DNA of 64,000 nt from Nocardia sp. SYP-A9097 (lineage in GTDB: Bacteria; Actinomycetota; Actinomycetes; Mycobacteriales; Mycobacteriaceae). The notes beneath the pieces are model-generated. The model was given only the letters and a program-made list of their open reading frames with translations. It was not told the DNA's origin and made no database searches. Position numbers and translations under genes: made by a program. Below are positions 44,001 to 53,293 of the stretch, one piece after another. The stretch spans positions 232,324 through 296,323 of the forward strand of contig NZ_WJIC01000008.1 of assembly GCF_009649815.1 (NCBI RefSeq), read 5' to 3'. Within the stretch, counting starts at the first letter, position 1; every line of letters begins with the position of its first letter.

Positions 44001-45315
44001 CGACTTCTCCCTCTTCGTGTGCGCCGTCCGGTTTCCCTTCGGCCGCTTCGTTTTTGGTCTTCTCAATGGGGCGGCGCACCACAACGGTGTGCACTCGCAC
44101 CCGGCCGCGCGCGTCGGAGCCGCCTTCACCACGCAGGTGCAGGCCGTGGATTACAGCCTTGGAGCCCGGCAGCGGGACACGGCCCAGCGCGTGCGCGAGC
44201 AGGCCGCCGACGGTGTCGACATCCTCGTCGTCGATCTCCATGCCGAACAGTTCACCGAGGTCCTCGACCGGAAGTCGTGCGGAGACACGGTATTTGCCCG
44301 GTCCGATCTCCTCGACGGGGGCGGTCTCATCGGTGTCGTACTCGTCGGCGATCTCACCGACGATCTCTTCCAGCACATCCTCGATGGTGACCAGTCCGGC
44401 GATGCCGCCGTATTCGTCGACCAGAACGGCCATATGGTTTCTGCGGCGCTGCATTTCGTCCAGCAACGCGTCCAGCGGTTTGGAGTCGGGCATGAAGACG
44501 GCGGCGCGCATGACCTCACGCACTCGTACCTTCTTGGCCCGATCCGAGTACGGCACAAGGTCTTTCAGGTAGACGACGCCGAGAATATCGTCGACGTTCT
44601 CGCCCACCACCGGGATTCGCGAGTGACCCGACCGCACCGCCAGCGACATCGCTTGCGCCGCAGTCTTATCCGACTCTATCCAGACCATCTCGGTGCGCGG
44701 CACCATGACGGCGCGGGCCGCGGTCTCGCCGAGTTCGAACACCGACTGGATCATCCGGCGTTCCTCGTCGTCCACCACGCCGCGCTCACCGGCCAGGTCC
44801 ACGACCTCGCGCAGTTCGATCTCGGAAGAGAAGGGGCCGTTGCGGAATCCCTTACCGGGAGTGATCGCATTACCGACCAGAATCAGCAGGCGGCTGATCG
44901 GACCGAGCAGCGTGCCGATTGCCTGTAGCGGCAGCGAAGCGCCCAGGGCCAGCGAATACGCGTGCTGGCGGCCCAGCGTGCGCGGACCCACACCGATCAC
45001 CAGATAGTCGACCAGCACCATGACGGCCGCGGTAATGACCAGCGCCGCCACCTCGGGCAGCCAATCCAGCAGTACCGCCGCCAGCAACACCGTGGCGCTG
45101 ATCTCGCACAGCACGCGCAGCAGCACCATGAGATTCACATAGCGCGGCCGATCGGCGATGATGCGCGCCAGTCGCGCCGCACCCGTGCGATCGGCGCGCA
45201 TCAGATCATCAACGCGCGCAGGGGAAATCGTATTCAAAGCCGAATCCAGCGCCGCGAAAACGCCGCCGACCGGAACCAGCACTATGGCCAGCAGTAGTAG
45301 GACGAACGAATTCAC
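43993..45315 (-). CDS. CNNM/CorC-type membrane protein with CBS domains
   Basis: A 440-residue protein. Residues about 1-160 form a DUF21 membrane domain with three or four helices. Two CBS domains follow at about 205-330 (MVPRTEMVWIE, SRIPVVGENVDDILGVVYLKD, MAVLVDEYGGIAGLVTIED). A C-terminal CorC/HlyC transporter-associated domain spans about 345-420 (YRVSARLPVEDLGELFG). Relatives take part in Mg or Co efflux; haemolysin naming is historical. The acidic C-terminal tail is low complexity. It overlaps ybeY upstream by 4 bases. Confidence 0.9.
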   Translation of the reverse strand: MNSFVLLLLAIVLVPVGGVFAALDSALNTISPARVDDLMRADRTGAARLARIIADRPRYVNLMVLLRVLCEISATVLLAAVLLDWLPEVAALVITAAVMVLVDYLVIGVGPRTLGRQHAYSLALGASLPLQAIGTLLGPISRLLILVGNAITPGKGFRNGPFSSEIELREVVDLAGERGVVDDEERRMIQSVFELGETAARAVMVPRTEMVWIESDKTAAQAMSLAVRSGHSRIPVVGENVDDILGVVYLKDLVPYSDRAKKVRVREVMRAAVFMPDSKPLDALLDEMQRRRNHMAVLVDEYGGIAGLVTIEDVLEEIVGEIADEYDTDETAPVEEIGPGKYRVSARLPVEDLGELFGMEIDDEDVDTVGGLLAHALGRVPLPGSKAVIHGLHLRGEGGSDARGRVRVHTVVVRRPIEKTKNEAAEGKPDGAHEEGEVDD

Positions 45316-45866
45316 GCCGGATCCAGCGGGTCACCGGAATCGGTGAACCCCGTCTTACCCAGCAGCCGCCGATCCCGCTCGGCGAGCTCCGCGCGCACCT
45401 GCGCCTCACGCAGGCTCTCGTACCATCCCTCCAGCAGTGAGGCCTGCAGGGCGAACATCTCCTTCTCCTCCTCGGGCTCGGCATGGTCGTAGCCGAGGAG
45501 GTGCAGGACGCCGTGCACGGTCAGCAGCGCGAGCTCGTGATCCATGGAGTGCCCGGCCTTTTCGGCCTGCTGGGCCGCGAACTCCGGGCAGAGCACGATA
45601 TCGCCGAGCATGGAAGGGCCGGGCTCGGCGGCATCGGGCCGCCCGCCCGGCTCCAGCTCATCCATGGGGAAGGACATAACATCGGTCGGACCCGGTAGGT
45701 CCATCCAGCGCATGTGCAGGTCCGCCATGGTGTCGAGATCGACCAGCACCATCGACAGCTCCGCGGCCGGATGCACATCCATCTGACCGATCGCGAAACG
45801 CGCGACGCTGACCAGTTCCTCTTCGGATACTTCGATACCCGATTCGTTGGCGATCTCGATACTCAC
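45312..45866 (-). CDS. ybeY: rRNA maturation endoribonuclease YbeY
   Basis: A 184-residue metal-dependent RNase acting in 16S rRNA 3'-end processing and ribosome quality control. The zinc-binding signature HGVLHLLGYDH lies near residue 118. PTDVMSFPMDE and MLGDIVLCPE are also typical. The C-terminus carries about 30 extra residues beyond the conserved core. Start MSIEIANESG at 45866. It lies 22 bp after phoH and overlaps the CBS-domain gene, in one operon. Confidence 0.95.
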   Translation of the reverse strand: MSIEIANESGIEVSEEELVSVARFAIGQMDVHPAAELSMVLVDLDTMADLHMRWMDLPGPTDVMSFPMDELEPGGRPDAAEPGPSMLGDIVLCPEFAAQQAEKAGHSMDHELALLTVHGVLHLLGYDHAEPEEEKEMFALQASLLEGWYESLREAQVRAELAERDRRLLGKTGFTDSGDPLDPA

Positions 45867-45888
45867 CCGCTCAGCCTATCGGCCGAGT

Positions 45889-46995
45889 TCAGCGACGCCC
45901 CTCCCGGCTCGCGGCACGCCGCTGCGCGCGGTTGCCCGGATAGTGCGCCACCTGCGGGCTGCTGTCGTTCTCATACCGGTCGTAGGCGTCGACAATCTCG
46001 CCAACCAGCCGGTGACGAACCACATCGCTGCTGGTCAGGTAGGAGATCTCGATATCGTCGATATCGGTGAGAATCTCTGTCGCCGCACGCAATCCGGAGC
46101 GTGCGCCGGTCGGCAGATCCACCTGGCTGACGTCGCCGGTCACCACCATCTTGGAGCCGAAGCCCAAACGGGTGAGGAACATCTTCATCTGCTCGGCGGT
46201 GGTGTTCTGTGCCTCGTCGAGAATGATGAACGCGTCATTGAGACTGCGACCACGCATATACGCCAGCGGCGCGACCTCGATGACGCCCGCGGCCATGAGC
46301 TTCGGGATCGCCTCGGGATCCATCATGTCGTGGAGCGCGTCATAGAGCGGGCGTAGGTAGGGGTCGATCTTCTCGTTGAGCGTGCCGGGCAGGAAGCCCA
46401 ACCGCTCACCCGCCTCGACCGCCGGACGCGTCAGGATGATCCGGGTGACCTGCTTGCTCTGCAATGCCTGCACGGCCTTGGCCATTGCCAGATACGTCTT
46501 GCCGGTACCGGCCGGGCCGACACCGAACACGATGGTGTGATTGTCGATGGCATCGACATATCGCTTCTGGTTCAACGTCTTCGGGCGAATCGTCTTGCCG
46601 CGCCGGGACAGAATGTCCAGGCTCAGCACCTCTGCCGGAGAGTCCGAGGAGCCCTCGGTGAGCATGGAGTAGGTGTGCCGCACCGCCTCCGGGCTGACCT
46701 GGCGGTTCCGCGCCGTCAAGGCAACCAGCTGGGCGATAACGCGTTCGGCGAGTGCCACATCGGCGGGCTTACCGGTCAGGGTGACGGAATTGCCGCGTAC
46801 GTGAATGTCGGCGTCGAGCAGGCGCTCGAGTTCACGCAGGTTCTCGTCAGCCGAACCGAGGAATCCGAACACCGATTCCGGTGCCAATTCGATGCTGGAG
46901 CGAACGGTCCGACCCGCCGGTCCGGACCCGTTGTCGTCGGTGCCGATACCGACTGTTGGGGTGCTCTGGTTGCCGATTTTGCCTGGTGTACTCAA
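45889..46995 (-). CDS. phoH: PhoH-family ATPase
   Basis: A 368-residue PhoH-like protein, a P-loop ATPase linked to RNA metabolism. An N-terminal KH-like part (ELERLLDADIHVRGNSVTLTG) precedes the ATPase. Walker A is GPAGTGKTYLA near residue 155, then TRPAVEAGERLGFLPG, and Walker B is AFIILDEAQNTT near residue 252. The C-terminus is basic (NRAQRRAASREGRR). The frame begins at TTG (46995) with no clear ribosome-binding site, so the true start is uncertain. It heads the ybeY-CBS-era operon. Confidence 0.92.
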   Translation of the reverse strand: MSTPGKIGNQSTPTVGIGTDDNGSGPAGRTVRSSIELAPESVFGFLGSADENLRELERLLDADIHVRGNSVTLTGKPADVALAERVIAQLVALTARNRQVSPEAVRHTYSMLTEGSSDSPAEVLSLDILSRRGKTIRPKTLNQKRYVDAIDNHTIVFGVGPAGTGKTYLAMAKAVQALQSKQVTRIILTRPAVEAGERLGFLPGTLNEKIDPYLRPLYDALHDMMDPEAIPKLMAAGVIEVAPLAYMRGRSLNDAFIILDEAQNTTAEQMKMFLTRLGFGSKMVVTGDVSQVDLPTGARSGLRAATEILTDIDDIEISYLTSSDVVRHRLVGEIVDAYDRYENDSSPQVAHYPGNRAQRRAASREGRR

Positions 46996-47132
46996 AAGTG
47001 GCTATAGCCTGCTTCCCGGTCTCGAGCTTCACATCTTGATGGAAGTTTACCGCCGCCCACCGACACCGCCCAGTGAATAAGCCGCTACCAGCAGGGGTGA
47101 GGCGAGAACGCCGCATCGCCGCCGCCTATGCG

Positions 47133-48035
47133 TTATGCGGGTCCGACCTGCGGATGTGCCCATTCGAAAGTGAAATCCCGGAACCGCCGCACCGCCTCGG
47201 ACGGGGCAGCACCCGTCCGCCAGATCAACCCGACCTCTCGCATCGCCTCCGGATCGACCAGCGGCACCAGCGCCGGATCCGGCTGCGGCCCACCGGCAAG
47301 CGGATGCTCCAGCGGCAGAATCGAGACCCCCAACCCCACCGCCACCAGGCCCGCGATGGTGCCGAGATTGCTGCATTCGAAACCGATGCGAGGCCGGAAA
47401 TCCGCTGCGGCACAAAGCTCGTCGAGTACGCGGCGCATACCGAAGCCGGGATGCATGGCAATGAACTCGGCATCGGCGACCTCGCTGAGGCGTACCTGCC
47501 GTCGGCCGGCCAGTCGATGATCCGGCGGCACGGCCAGGGCCAACCGCTGCCGCAGCAGTGGCCGCCAGCCGATTTCGGCCTCCGCCGGTCTCGGCGACAC
47601 CATGCCGAGGTCCGCGCTCCCGTCCAGCACCGCGGCGGTGACCGCATCGGCGGCATCCTGCTGCAAGGTGAAGCCGATCCGCCCGGAGACCCGCCGGAAG
47701 CCCGCAATGAGCTCGGGCACCACGCGCGCGCCCAGCGAATGCTGAAACGCCAGCCGCACCACACCCTTCGCCGGATGCGCCAGATCCGCGAGTTCCCTTG
47801 CGGCGGAGTCGAGTTCACCCTGAGCCCGGCGGGCGTGCTCATAGTAGACGCGCCCGAACTCATTGAGCGTCAACCGTTTTCCATGCCGGTCGAAGAGCTG
47901 AACGCCCAGTCGACGCTCCAGGCGAGCCAACATGCGCGACAAGGTCGGCTGCGTCAGGTGCAGCCGCTCGGCGGTCGCGCCCACCCGCTCGAGCTCGGCG
48001 AGCGCAATGAACCAGTGCAGATCGTCACTCGCCAT
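47133..48035 (-). CDS. LysR-family transcriptional regulator
   Basis: A 300-residue regulator. The N-terminal winged helix reads LHWFIALAELERVGATAERL and LTQPTLSRMLARLERRLGVQ. The remaining two-lobed domain binds an unknown small effector. It is divergent from an MFS exporter with about 100 bp between, the classical arrangement in which the regulator controls the neighbour. The ATG at 48035 is the standard family start. Confidence 0.93.
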   Translation of the reverse strand: MASDDLHWFIALAELERVGATAERLHLTQPTLSRMLARLERRLGVQLFDRHGKRLTLNEFGRVYYEHARRAQGELDSAARELADLAHPAKGVVRLAFQHSLGARVVPELIAGFRRVSGRIGFTLQQDAADAVTAAVLDGSADLGMVSPRPAEAEIGWRPLLRQRLALAVPPDHRLAGRRQVRLSEVADAEFIAMHPGFGMRRVLDELCAAADFRPRIGFECSNLGTIAGLVAVGLGVSILPLEHPLAGGPQPDPALVPLVDPEAMREVGLIWRTGAAPSEAVRRFRDFTFEWAHPQVGPA

Positions 48036-48135
48036 GGAGGCCCTCCGCCCGTTAGCTCCACTAATACCGCTATCGCATCAACTTGGTTCTGATTATGCAT
48101 TTCCTTTCGAAAAGCCGTGCGCCCATGCTCGGGGA

Positions 48136-49323
48136 ATGACCACCGCCGCCATCGCTCCCGCCGACACCGAGGCCCATGAGCGTCGAATTACGGTCGCGCT
48201 CTTCGCCGCCGGGCTCACCACGTTCGCTTCGATGTACAGCGCGCAGGCATTGCTGCCCAGCCTGTCGGCGGAGTTCGGGGCCACCCCGGCCAGCGCGGCG
48301 CTGGCGGTTTCGCTGACGACCGGGCTGCTGGCAGTGGCGATCGTGCCGATGAGCGTGCTGTCCGACCGGTTCGGGCGGACGCGGGTGATGATCGGCTCGG
48401 CCGGGGCGGCCGCTGTGATCGGGCTGGTGCTGCCGTTCAGCCCGACTCTGGACGTGCTGCTGACCGGGCGGGCGATACAGGGAGTGGTGCTCGCCGGAGT
48501 GCCCGCGGTGGCGATGGCCTATCTGGCCGAGGAGATCGGTGCGGCCGGGTTGGGTTCGGCCATGGGCATTTACGTCGCGGGCACCAGTCTGGGCGGGCTG
48601 ACGGGGAGACTCATTCCGGCGTTCACGCTCGAAGTGGGGTCGTGGCGCTGGGGTCTGGCCGCAATCGGAGTGGCGGCCGCGGTGTGTGCCGGGATATTCG
48701 TGCGGATGGTGCCGCCGTCTCGCCGGTTCGATGCGCGGCGGCTCGAAATCGGCAGGGTGGCAGCTGATTTCGCCGGTCATCTGCGTGATCGCACATTGCT
48801 GCCACTGTTCGGGCTCGCCTTCGTCATGATGGGCGGCTTCGTGTCCGTGTACAACTTCCTCGGCTATCGACTCACCCGTGCACCGTTCGGATTGTCCGCC
48901 GCCACAGTGGGTTTGGTGTTCGTGCTGTATCTGGCGGGCACAGCCACCGCAGCGAATGCGGGCCGGATGACCAACCGACTCGGGCGATCCCGGGTGCTGA
49001 CGCTGGGACTGATCGCCATGGGCATCGGCCTGCTGTTGACCCTCCCCGACATGCTGCCCATCATCCTGCTCGGCGTATTACTCTGCACCGCAGGCTTTTT
49101 CGCTGTGCACGCGGTGGCGAGCGGTTGGGTGGGAGCGGCGGCCACCGGTAATCGCGCCGCGGCTTCGGCACTGTATCTGTGCGCCTACTACCTTGGGAGT
49201 TCCATCGCCGGTGGAGTCGGCGGCCTCGCCTACGGCCACTTCGGCTGGACCGGGCTCGCCGCGTATGTCGCGGTGCTGGTGGTCCTGGCAGGCGGCCTCG
49301 TAGCCACACTCACCACCCGGTAA
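48136..49323 (+). CDS. MFS transporter (YnfM/aromatic-exporter type)
   Basis: A 395-residue permease with twelve hydrophobic segments. The loop after helix 2 has the MFS signature LSDRFGRTRVMI near residue 70, and a second basic motif TNRLGRSRVL occurs after helix 8. Family resemblance is to YnfM-like exporters. The substrate is unknown and probably related to the effector of the divergent LysR regulator. The ATG at 48136 is chosen because earlier in-frame sequence overlaps the promoter region; its ribosome-binding site is weak. Convergent with rsmE, 4 bp between stops. Confidence 0.88.
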   Translation: MTTAAIAPADTEAHERRITVALFAAGLTTFASMYSAQALLPSLSAEFGATPASAALAVSLTTGLLAVAIVPMSVLSDRFGRTRVMIGSAGAAAVIGLVLPFSPTLDVLLTGRAIQGVVLAGVPAVAMAYLAEEIGAAGLGSAMGIYVAGTSLGGLTGRLIPAFTLEVGSWRWGLAAIGVAAAVCAGIFVRMVPPSRRFDARRLEIGRVAADFAGHLRDRTLLPLFGLAFVMMGGFVSVYNFLGYRLTRAPFGLSAATVGLVFVLYLAGTATAANAGRMTNRLGRSRVLTLGLIAMGIGLLLTLPDMLPIILLGVLLCTAGFFAVHAVASGWVGAAATGNRAAASALYLCAYYLGSSIAGGVGGLAYGHFGWTGLAAYVAVLVVLAGGLVATLTTR

Positions 49324-49327
49324 CCGG

Positions 49328-50068
49328 CTACCAGCGGGGAGTCAGTGCGCCTAATGCGCCGAGGGCTACGGCTGCCGCGGTGGAGGTGCGCAGGACCGTC
49401 GGGCCGAGTAGGACGATGTCCGCGCCCGCCTCGGCGAGAGCCGCCAGTTCGGAGTCGTCGAGGCCGCCCTCGGGACCGACGATCAGGATCACCTCGGGGA
49501 CACCGTCGAAAGACAGTTCGGTGAGCCGAGTTTCGCCGGATTCGTGCAGGGCCGCCACGATCGCGCCGTGGGATTTGGCTTCGCGCACCAGGTTCAGGAG
49601 TTCGCGGGTGGTGTGCAGGTCCGCGACGTCCGGGATGTAGGGGCGGCGGGATTGGCGGGCTGCCTGTTTGGCCGCGGTGCGCCATTTCTCAACAGCCTTG
49701 TGCGCCTTGTTCTCCCATTTGGAGACGCAGCGAATCGCCTGCCAGGGGACGATGGCGTCGGCACCGGCCTCGGTCATGAGTTCGACCGCGAGTTCGGAGC
49801 GCTCGGATTTGGGGAGGGCCTGGACCACCGTGACCTGCGGGGTCGCGGGCGGGGCGATGCGGCGGTCCAGGACTTTCAGTTCGAGGCGGTCCTTCTGGGC
49901 CGCAACCACTTCGGAGTCGGCGAGCAACCCGTTGCCGTCGGAGAGCGTGATCGGCTCGCCGACGCGGATGCGCCGGACGGTCGCCGCGTGGCGACCCTCC
50001 GGGCCGTCGAGGACGGCGGTGGCACCCGGTTCGGGGATCTCGTCGAGGTAGAAGACGGTGGCGGCCAA
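49328..50068 (-). CDS. rsmE: 16S rRNA m3U1498 methyltransferase
   Basis: A 246-residue SPOUT-class enzyme methylating U1498 of 16S rRNA with S-adenosylmethionine. An N-terminal PUA-like domain (ATVRRIRVGEPITLSDGNG) is followed by the knotted domain with VQALPKSERSELAVELMTEAG, ILIVGPEGGLDDSE near residue 194, and LGPTVLRTSTAAAVAL near the end. It lies directly after dnaJ2 with 4 bases between, as in mycobacteria. Confidence 0.94.
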   Translation of the reverse strand: MAATVFYLDEIPEPGATAVLDGPEGRHAATVRRIRVGEPITLSDGNGLLADSEVVAAQKDRLELKVLDRRIAPPATPQVTVVQALPKSERSELAVELMTEAGADAIVPWQAIRCVSKWENKAHKAVEKWRTAAKQAARQSRRPYIPDVADLHTTRELLNLVREAKSHGAIVAALHESGETRLTELSFDGVPEVILIVGPEGGLDDSELAALAEAGADIVLLGPTVLRTSTAAAVALGALGALTPRW

Positions 50069-50072
50069 CGGA

Positions 50073-51221
50073 TCAGCGTCCGCTGAAGGAGGCGCGCAGC
50101 CGGGCGAACAGGCCGCTGTTGTGCTCGGACTGGGTGGAGAGCACCTCGGTGCGCTCGTTCGGGCGCATGGCCTTGTACTTGCGCAGCAGATCGGACTGCT
50201 TGGAGTCCATCTTGGTCGGAATCACGATGTCCAGGTGCGCGATCAGGTCACCGCGAGAGTTTGCGCGCAGCTTGGGCATTCCGTGGCCGCGCAGCACCGA
50301 AACCTCGCCGGGCTGGGTGCCCTGCGGGATGGTGAGCTCGACCGGACCGTCCAGGATGGTGTCGATGACGACCGTGGTGCCCAGGGTCGCGTCCACCATG
50401 GGCACGCGAATGGTGCAGTGTAGGTCGTCGCTGTCGCGCACGAAGGTGTCATGCGGCTGCTCGACGATCTCGACGTACAGATCACCGGCGGGACCGCCAC
50501 CCGGGCCGACCTCGCCCTGTGCGGCCAGGCGCACGCGCATACCGCTGGCCACACCGGCCGGAATCGGCGCGGCGATCTCACGACGCGAACGCACGCGACC
50601 GTCGCCACCACACTTGTGGCAGGGGTCCGGAATGGTCTCACCCGCACCACGGCAGGTCGGGCACGGCCGCGAGGTCATGACCTGCCCCAGGAAGGACCGC
50701 TGCACCGTCTGCACTTCGCCTGCGCCGCCGCAGGTTTCGCAGCGCACCGGCTTGGAGTTGCCGTTGGTGCCCGAGCCCACGCAGACGTCGCAGAGGATGG
50801 CGGTGTCGACGGTCAGATGCTTGGTGACCCCGACCGCGCACTCCTGCAACGACAGTCGCGTGCGCAGCAGCGAATCCGCGCCGGGCTGAACGCGACCGCG
50901 CGGCTTGCGCGGATTGGAGGTGTTCATCCCGCCGAAGAAGGCTTCGAACACATCGCCGAGGCCGCCGAAGCCCGCGCCGGAGAATCCGCCCGCGCCGCCG
51001 CCGGACTCCATGGGGTCACCACCGAGGTCGACGATGCGGCGCTTCTCCGCGTCGGTCAGCACCTCGTAGGCGGTCGACACCTCGCGGAACCGCTCCTGCG
51101 CCTCCGGTTCCGGGTTGACGTCGGGATGCAGTTCACGCGCCAGCTTTCGATAGGCGCGCTTGATCTCCTGGTCGGTCGCGTTGCGTGCGACGCCGAGCAG
51201 TGCGTAATAGTCCCGTGCCAC
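50073..51221 (-). CDS. dnaJ2: Chaperone protein DnaJ (DnaJ2)
   Basis: A 382-residue co-chaperone stimulating DnaK. The J domain has HPD in LARELHPDVNPE near residue 32. A Gly-rich region covers about 70-110. The zinc-finger region has four CxxCxGxG-type repeats at CDVCVGSG, CETCGGAG, CPTCRGAG and CHKCGGDG. The C-terminal peptide-binding domain completes it. It follows hrcA with 36 bp between, the HrcA-regulated pair typical of actinobacteria. Confidence 0.96.
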   Translation of the reverse strand: MARDYYALLGVARNATDQEIKRAYRKLARELHPDVNPEPEAQERFREVSTAYEVLTDAEKRRIVDLGGDPMESGGGAGGFSGAGFGGLGDVFEAFFGGMNTSNPRKPRGRVQPGADSLLRTRLSLQECAVGVTKHLTVDTAILCDVCVGSGTNGNSKPVRCETCGGAGEVQTVQRSFLGQVMTSRPCPTCRGAGETIPDPCHKCGGDGRVRSRREIAAPIPAGVASGMRVRLAAQGEVGPGGGPAGDLYVEIVEQPHDTFVRDSDDLHCTIRVPMVDATLGTTVVIDTILDGPVELTIPQGTQPGEVSVLRGHGMPKLRANSRGDLIAHLDIVIPTKMDSKQSDLLRKYKAMRPNERTEVLSTQSEHNSGLFARLRASFSGR

Positions 51222-51257
51222 TTGTGCTCTCTAGTCCTGTTTCGTCTCTCCGCTTGC

Positions 51258-52298
51258 TCACCGTTCGGCGAGCACCTCACCGATGTACCGGGCCACGGCC
51301 GCCACCGAGGCTATGGTCCCCGGATAGTCCATGCGCGTCGGGCCCAGCACCCCCATGCCGCCAAGAACGGTACCGGGCATCCCGTATCCGGTGGACACCA
51401 CCGCCGTCCCACGCATTTGTTCGACCTTGGTCTCCTCCCCGATCTGCACGGTCACGGTACCTGGTTGCTGCGAGGCTGCCAGCAGCTTCAGCACGATGAC
51501 CTGTTCTTCGAGGGCCTCCAGCACTGAACGCAGGGACCCCGGGAATCCGTTCCCGGCGAAGTCTCCGGCATTGCGGGTGAGGTTCGCGGTGCCGCCCAGC
51601 ACCAGTCTCTCCTCGGGATGTTCGACGAGGGTTTCCACCAGCACCGTGGAGACGCGGATGAGGACATCGCGCAGCTTGCCGGTGGAGTGCTCGGGTAGTT
51701 CGGCCACCGCGGCGGAGGCGGAGGCCAGGCGCTTGCCCTCCATGGACTTGCCGAGCATGGCGCGCAATGCGCCCAGATCGTCGTCACCGACCACATTGCC
51801 CAGATCGACCAGACGCTGATCGACGCGACCGGAATCGGTGATCACCACCAGCAACAGGCGTGCGGGATTGAGCGCGACGACCTCGATATGCCGGACGATC
51901 GAAGCTGACACCGTCGGGTACTGCACCATGGCGACCTGCCGGGTCAGCTGCGCGAGTAACCGCACACCCCTGCGGAGTACGTCATCGAGATCGACGCCGC
52001 TCTCCAGGAATTCCATAATCGCCCGCCGCTCGGCATTCGAGAGCGGCTTGACCTCGGAGATGTGATCGACGAACTGCCGATAGCCCTTATCGGTCGGTAT
52101 GCGCCCCGAGCTGGTGTGCGGCTGAGTGATGTACCCCTCGGCCTCGAGCACCGCCATGTCATTGCGCACGGTCGCACTGGAGACACCCAGATTGTGCCGT
52201 TCCACCAGCGTTTTCGAGCCGATCGGCTCCTTGGTCGAAATGTAGTCTGCGACGATCGCTCGCAGGACCTCGAGCCGCCGCTGCTCCGTGGTCGACAT
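51258..52298 (-). CDS. hrcA: Heat-inducible transcription repressor HrcA
   Basis: A 346-residue repressor of heat-shock genes through the CIRCE element. The N-terminal winged helix reads RRLEVLRAIVADYISTKEPIG and GVSSATVRNDMAVLEAEGYI. The C-terminal GAF-like domain and YPGTIASVAAVARYIGEVL are typical. The ATG at 52298 (MSTTEQRRLEVL) is preceded by GAGGTGGGG. The longer frame upstream runs through the neighbouring pseudogene and is excluded. A clear CIRCE palindrome was not seen just upstream. Confidence 0.95.
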   Translation of the reverse strand: MSTTEQRRLEVLRAIVADYISTKEPIGSKTLVERHNLGVSSATVRNDMAVLEAEGYITQPHTSSGRIPTDKGYRQFVDHISEVKPLSNAERRAIMEFLESGVDLDDVLRRGVRLLAQLTRQVAMVQYPTVSASIVRHIEVVALNPARLLLVVITDSGRVDQRLVDLGNVVGDDDLGALRAMLGKSMEGKRLASASAAVAELPEHSTGKLRDVLIRVSTVLVETLVEHPEERLVLGGTANLTRNAGDFAGNGFPGSLRSVLEALEEQVIVLKLLAASQQPGTVTVQIGEETKVEQMRGTAVVSTGYGMPGTVLGGMGVLGPTRMDYPGTIASVAAVARYIGEVLAER

Positions 52299-52420
52299 CG
52301 GCCCCACCTCCTCGCTTCGCCTTCGGGTCGCCGTACATGCCGCGGTAGGCGTGTGCGCAGGGGATTCCCGGATGTTCCAGACCCAGTTTAGGTGCCCGTC
52401 CGCGAATTGCCCGCGTGCGG

Positions 52421-53290
52421 TCAGCCGCGCAAGTCGGTGAAGAACTCGCGGAGGTCGTTGATGAGCAGGGCCGGGGTCTGCATTGCGACGAAGTGGCCGC
52501 CGGTGTCGAACTCGGTCCAGCGAACAATGGATTGAGCTGTTCGGCATAGCGGCGGATGGCCGGATCGCCTTGGAAATTGGCGACCGCGGTGGGGACACGG
52601 GAGCGGGTCGGGTACTGCGGGGAATGCAGTGATTCGTAATACATCTGGGCCGCGGAGCTGCCCGTATTGGTGAACCAGTAGACGGATACGTTCGCGAGCA
52701 TGTGATCGCGGTCGACCCGTTCCTCGAGGGTGCCCTGTTTCCCGGTCCAGGCATGGAACTTCTCGACTATCCAAGCTAGTTGTCCCGCAGGCGAATCCGC
52801 CAGGGCGAAGCCGAGAGTGTGCGGACGAGTGCCCTGGATCCGATAGTAGCCGCTCCCGTCGATGAGGAATTCGCCTATGAGCATGAGCTTTTCGCGTTCC
52901 AGATCGGTGAGGGTCGCAGCAACATCGTCCGGAACTTGACCGTGCGGCATGAACCCCCAGGTGGCCGCATTGACATGCACGCCGATCACCCGATCCTCGC
53001 CGAGCCGAGCCGACCCAGATCCGGTCCGATGAACGCGCCATAGTCACCACCCTGCACGGCATAACGCGGATAACCCAGGCGCCGCATGAGTTCGATGTAA
53101 GCACGGGCGGTGCGGGTGCTATCCCACCAGGAATCCGTTGTGGGACAGGAGAATCCGAAATTCGGATGGGACGGAATAATCAAATCGAATACTGGACTGC
53201 CATCCTCGGGATCGGTGAGCGGTTCGATCACCTCCAGAAACTCCAACACCGACCCCGGCCACCCGTGCAGCATGATCATGGGCGTGGCAC
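52421..53290 (-). pseudogene. Epoxide hydrolase, decayed by frameshifts and 5' loss
   Basis: Three successive frames are needed. The first reads MLHGWPGSVLEFLEVI and VQGGDYGAFIG, with the nucleophile Asp. A shift near 52985 leads to VNAATWGFMPHGQVPDD, WTNTGSSAAQMYYES-like segments (as YWFTNTGSSAAQMYYE) and VANFQGDP. A second shift near 52525 leads to WTEFDTGGHFVAMQTP, with the catalytic His. These are alpha/beta-hydrolase motifs of EphX1-type epoxide hydrolases. The first 100 or so residues are missing, cut where the DUF559 fragment begins on the other strand. It is not functional. Confidence 0.88.
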
Positions 53291-53293
53291 AGT

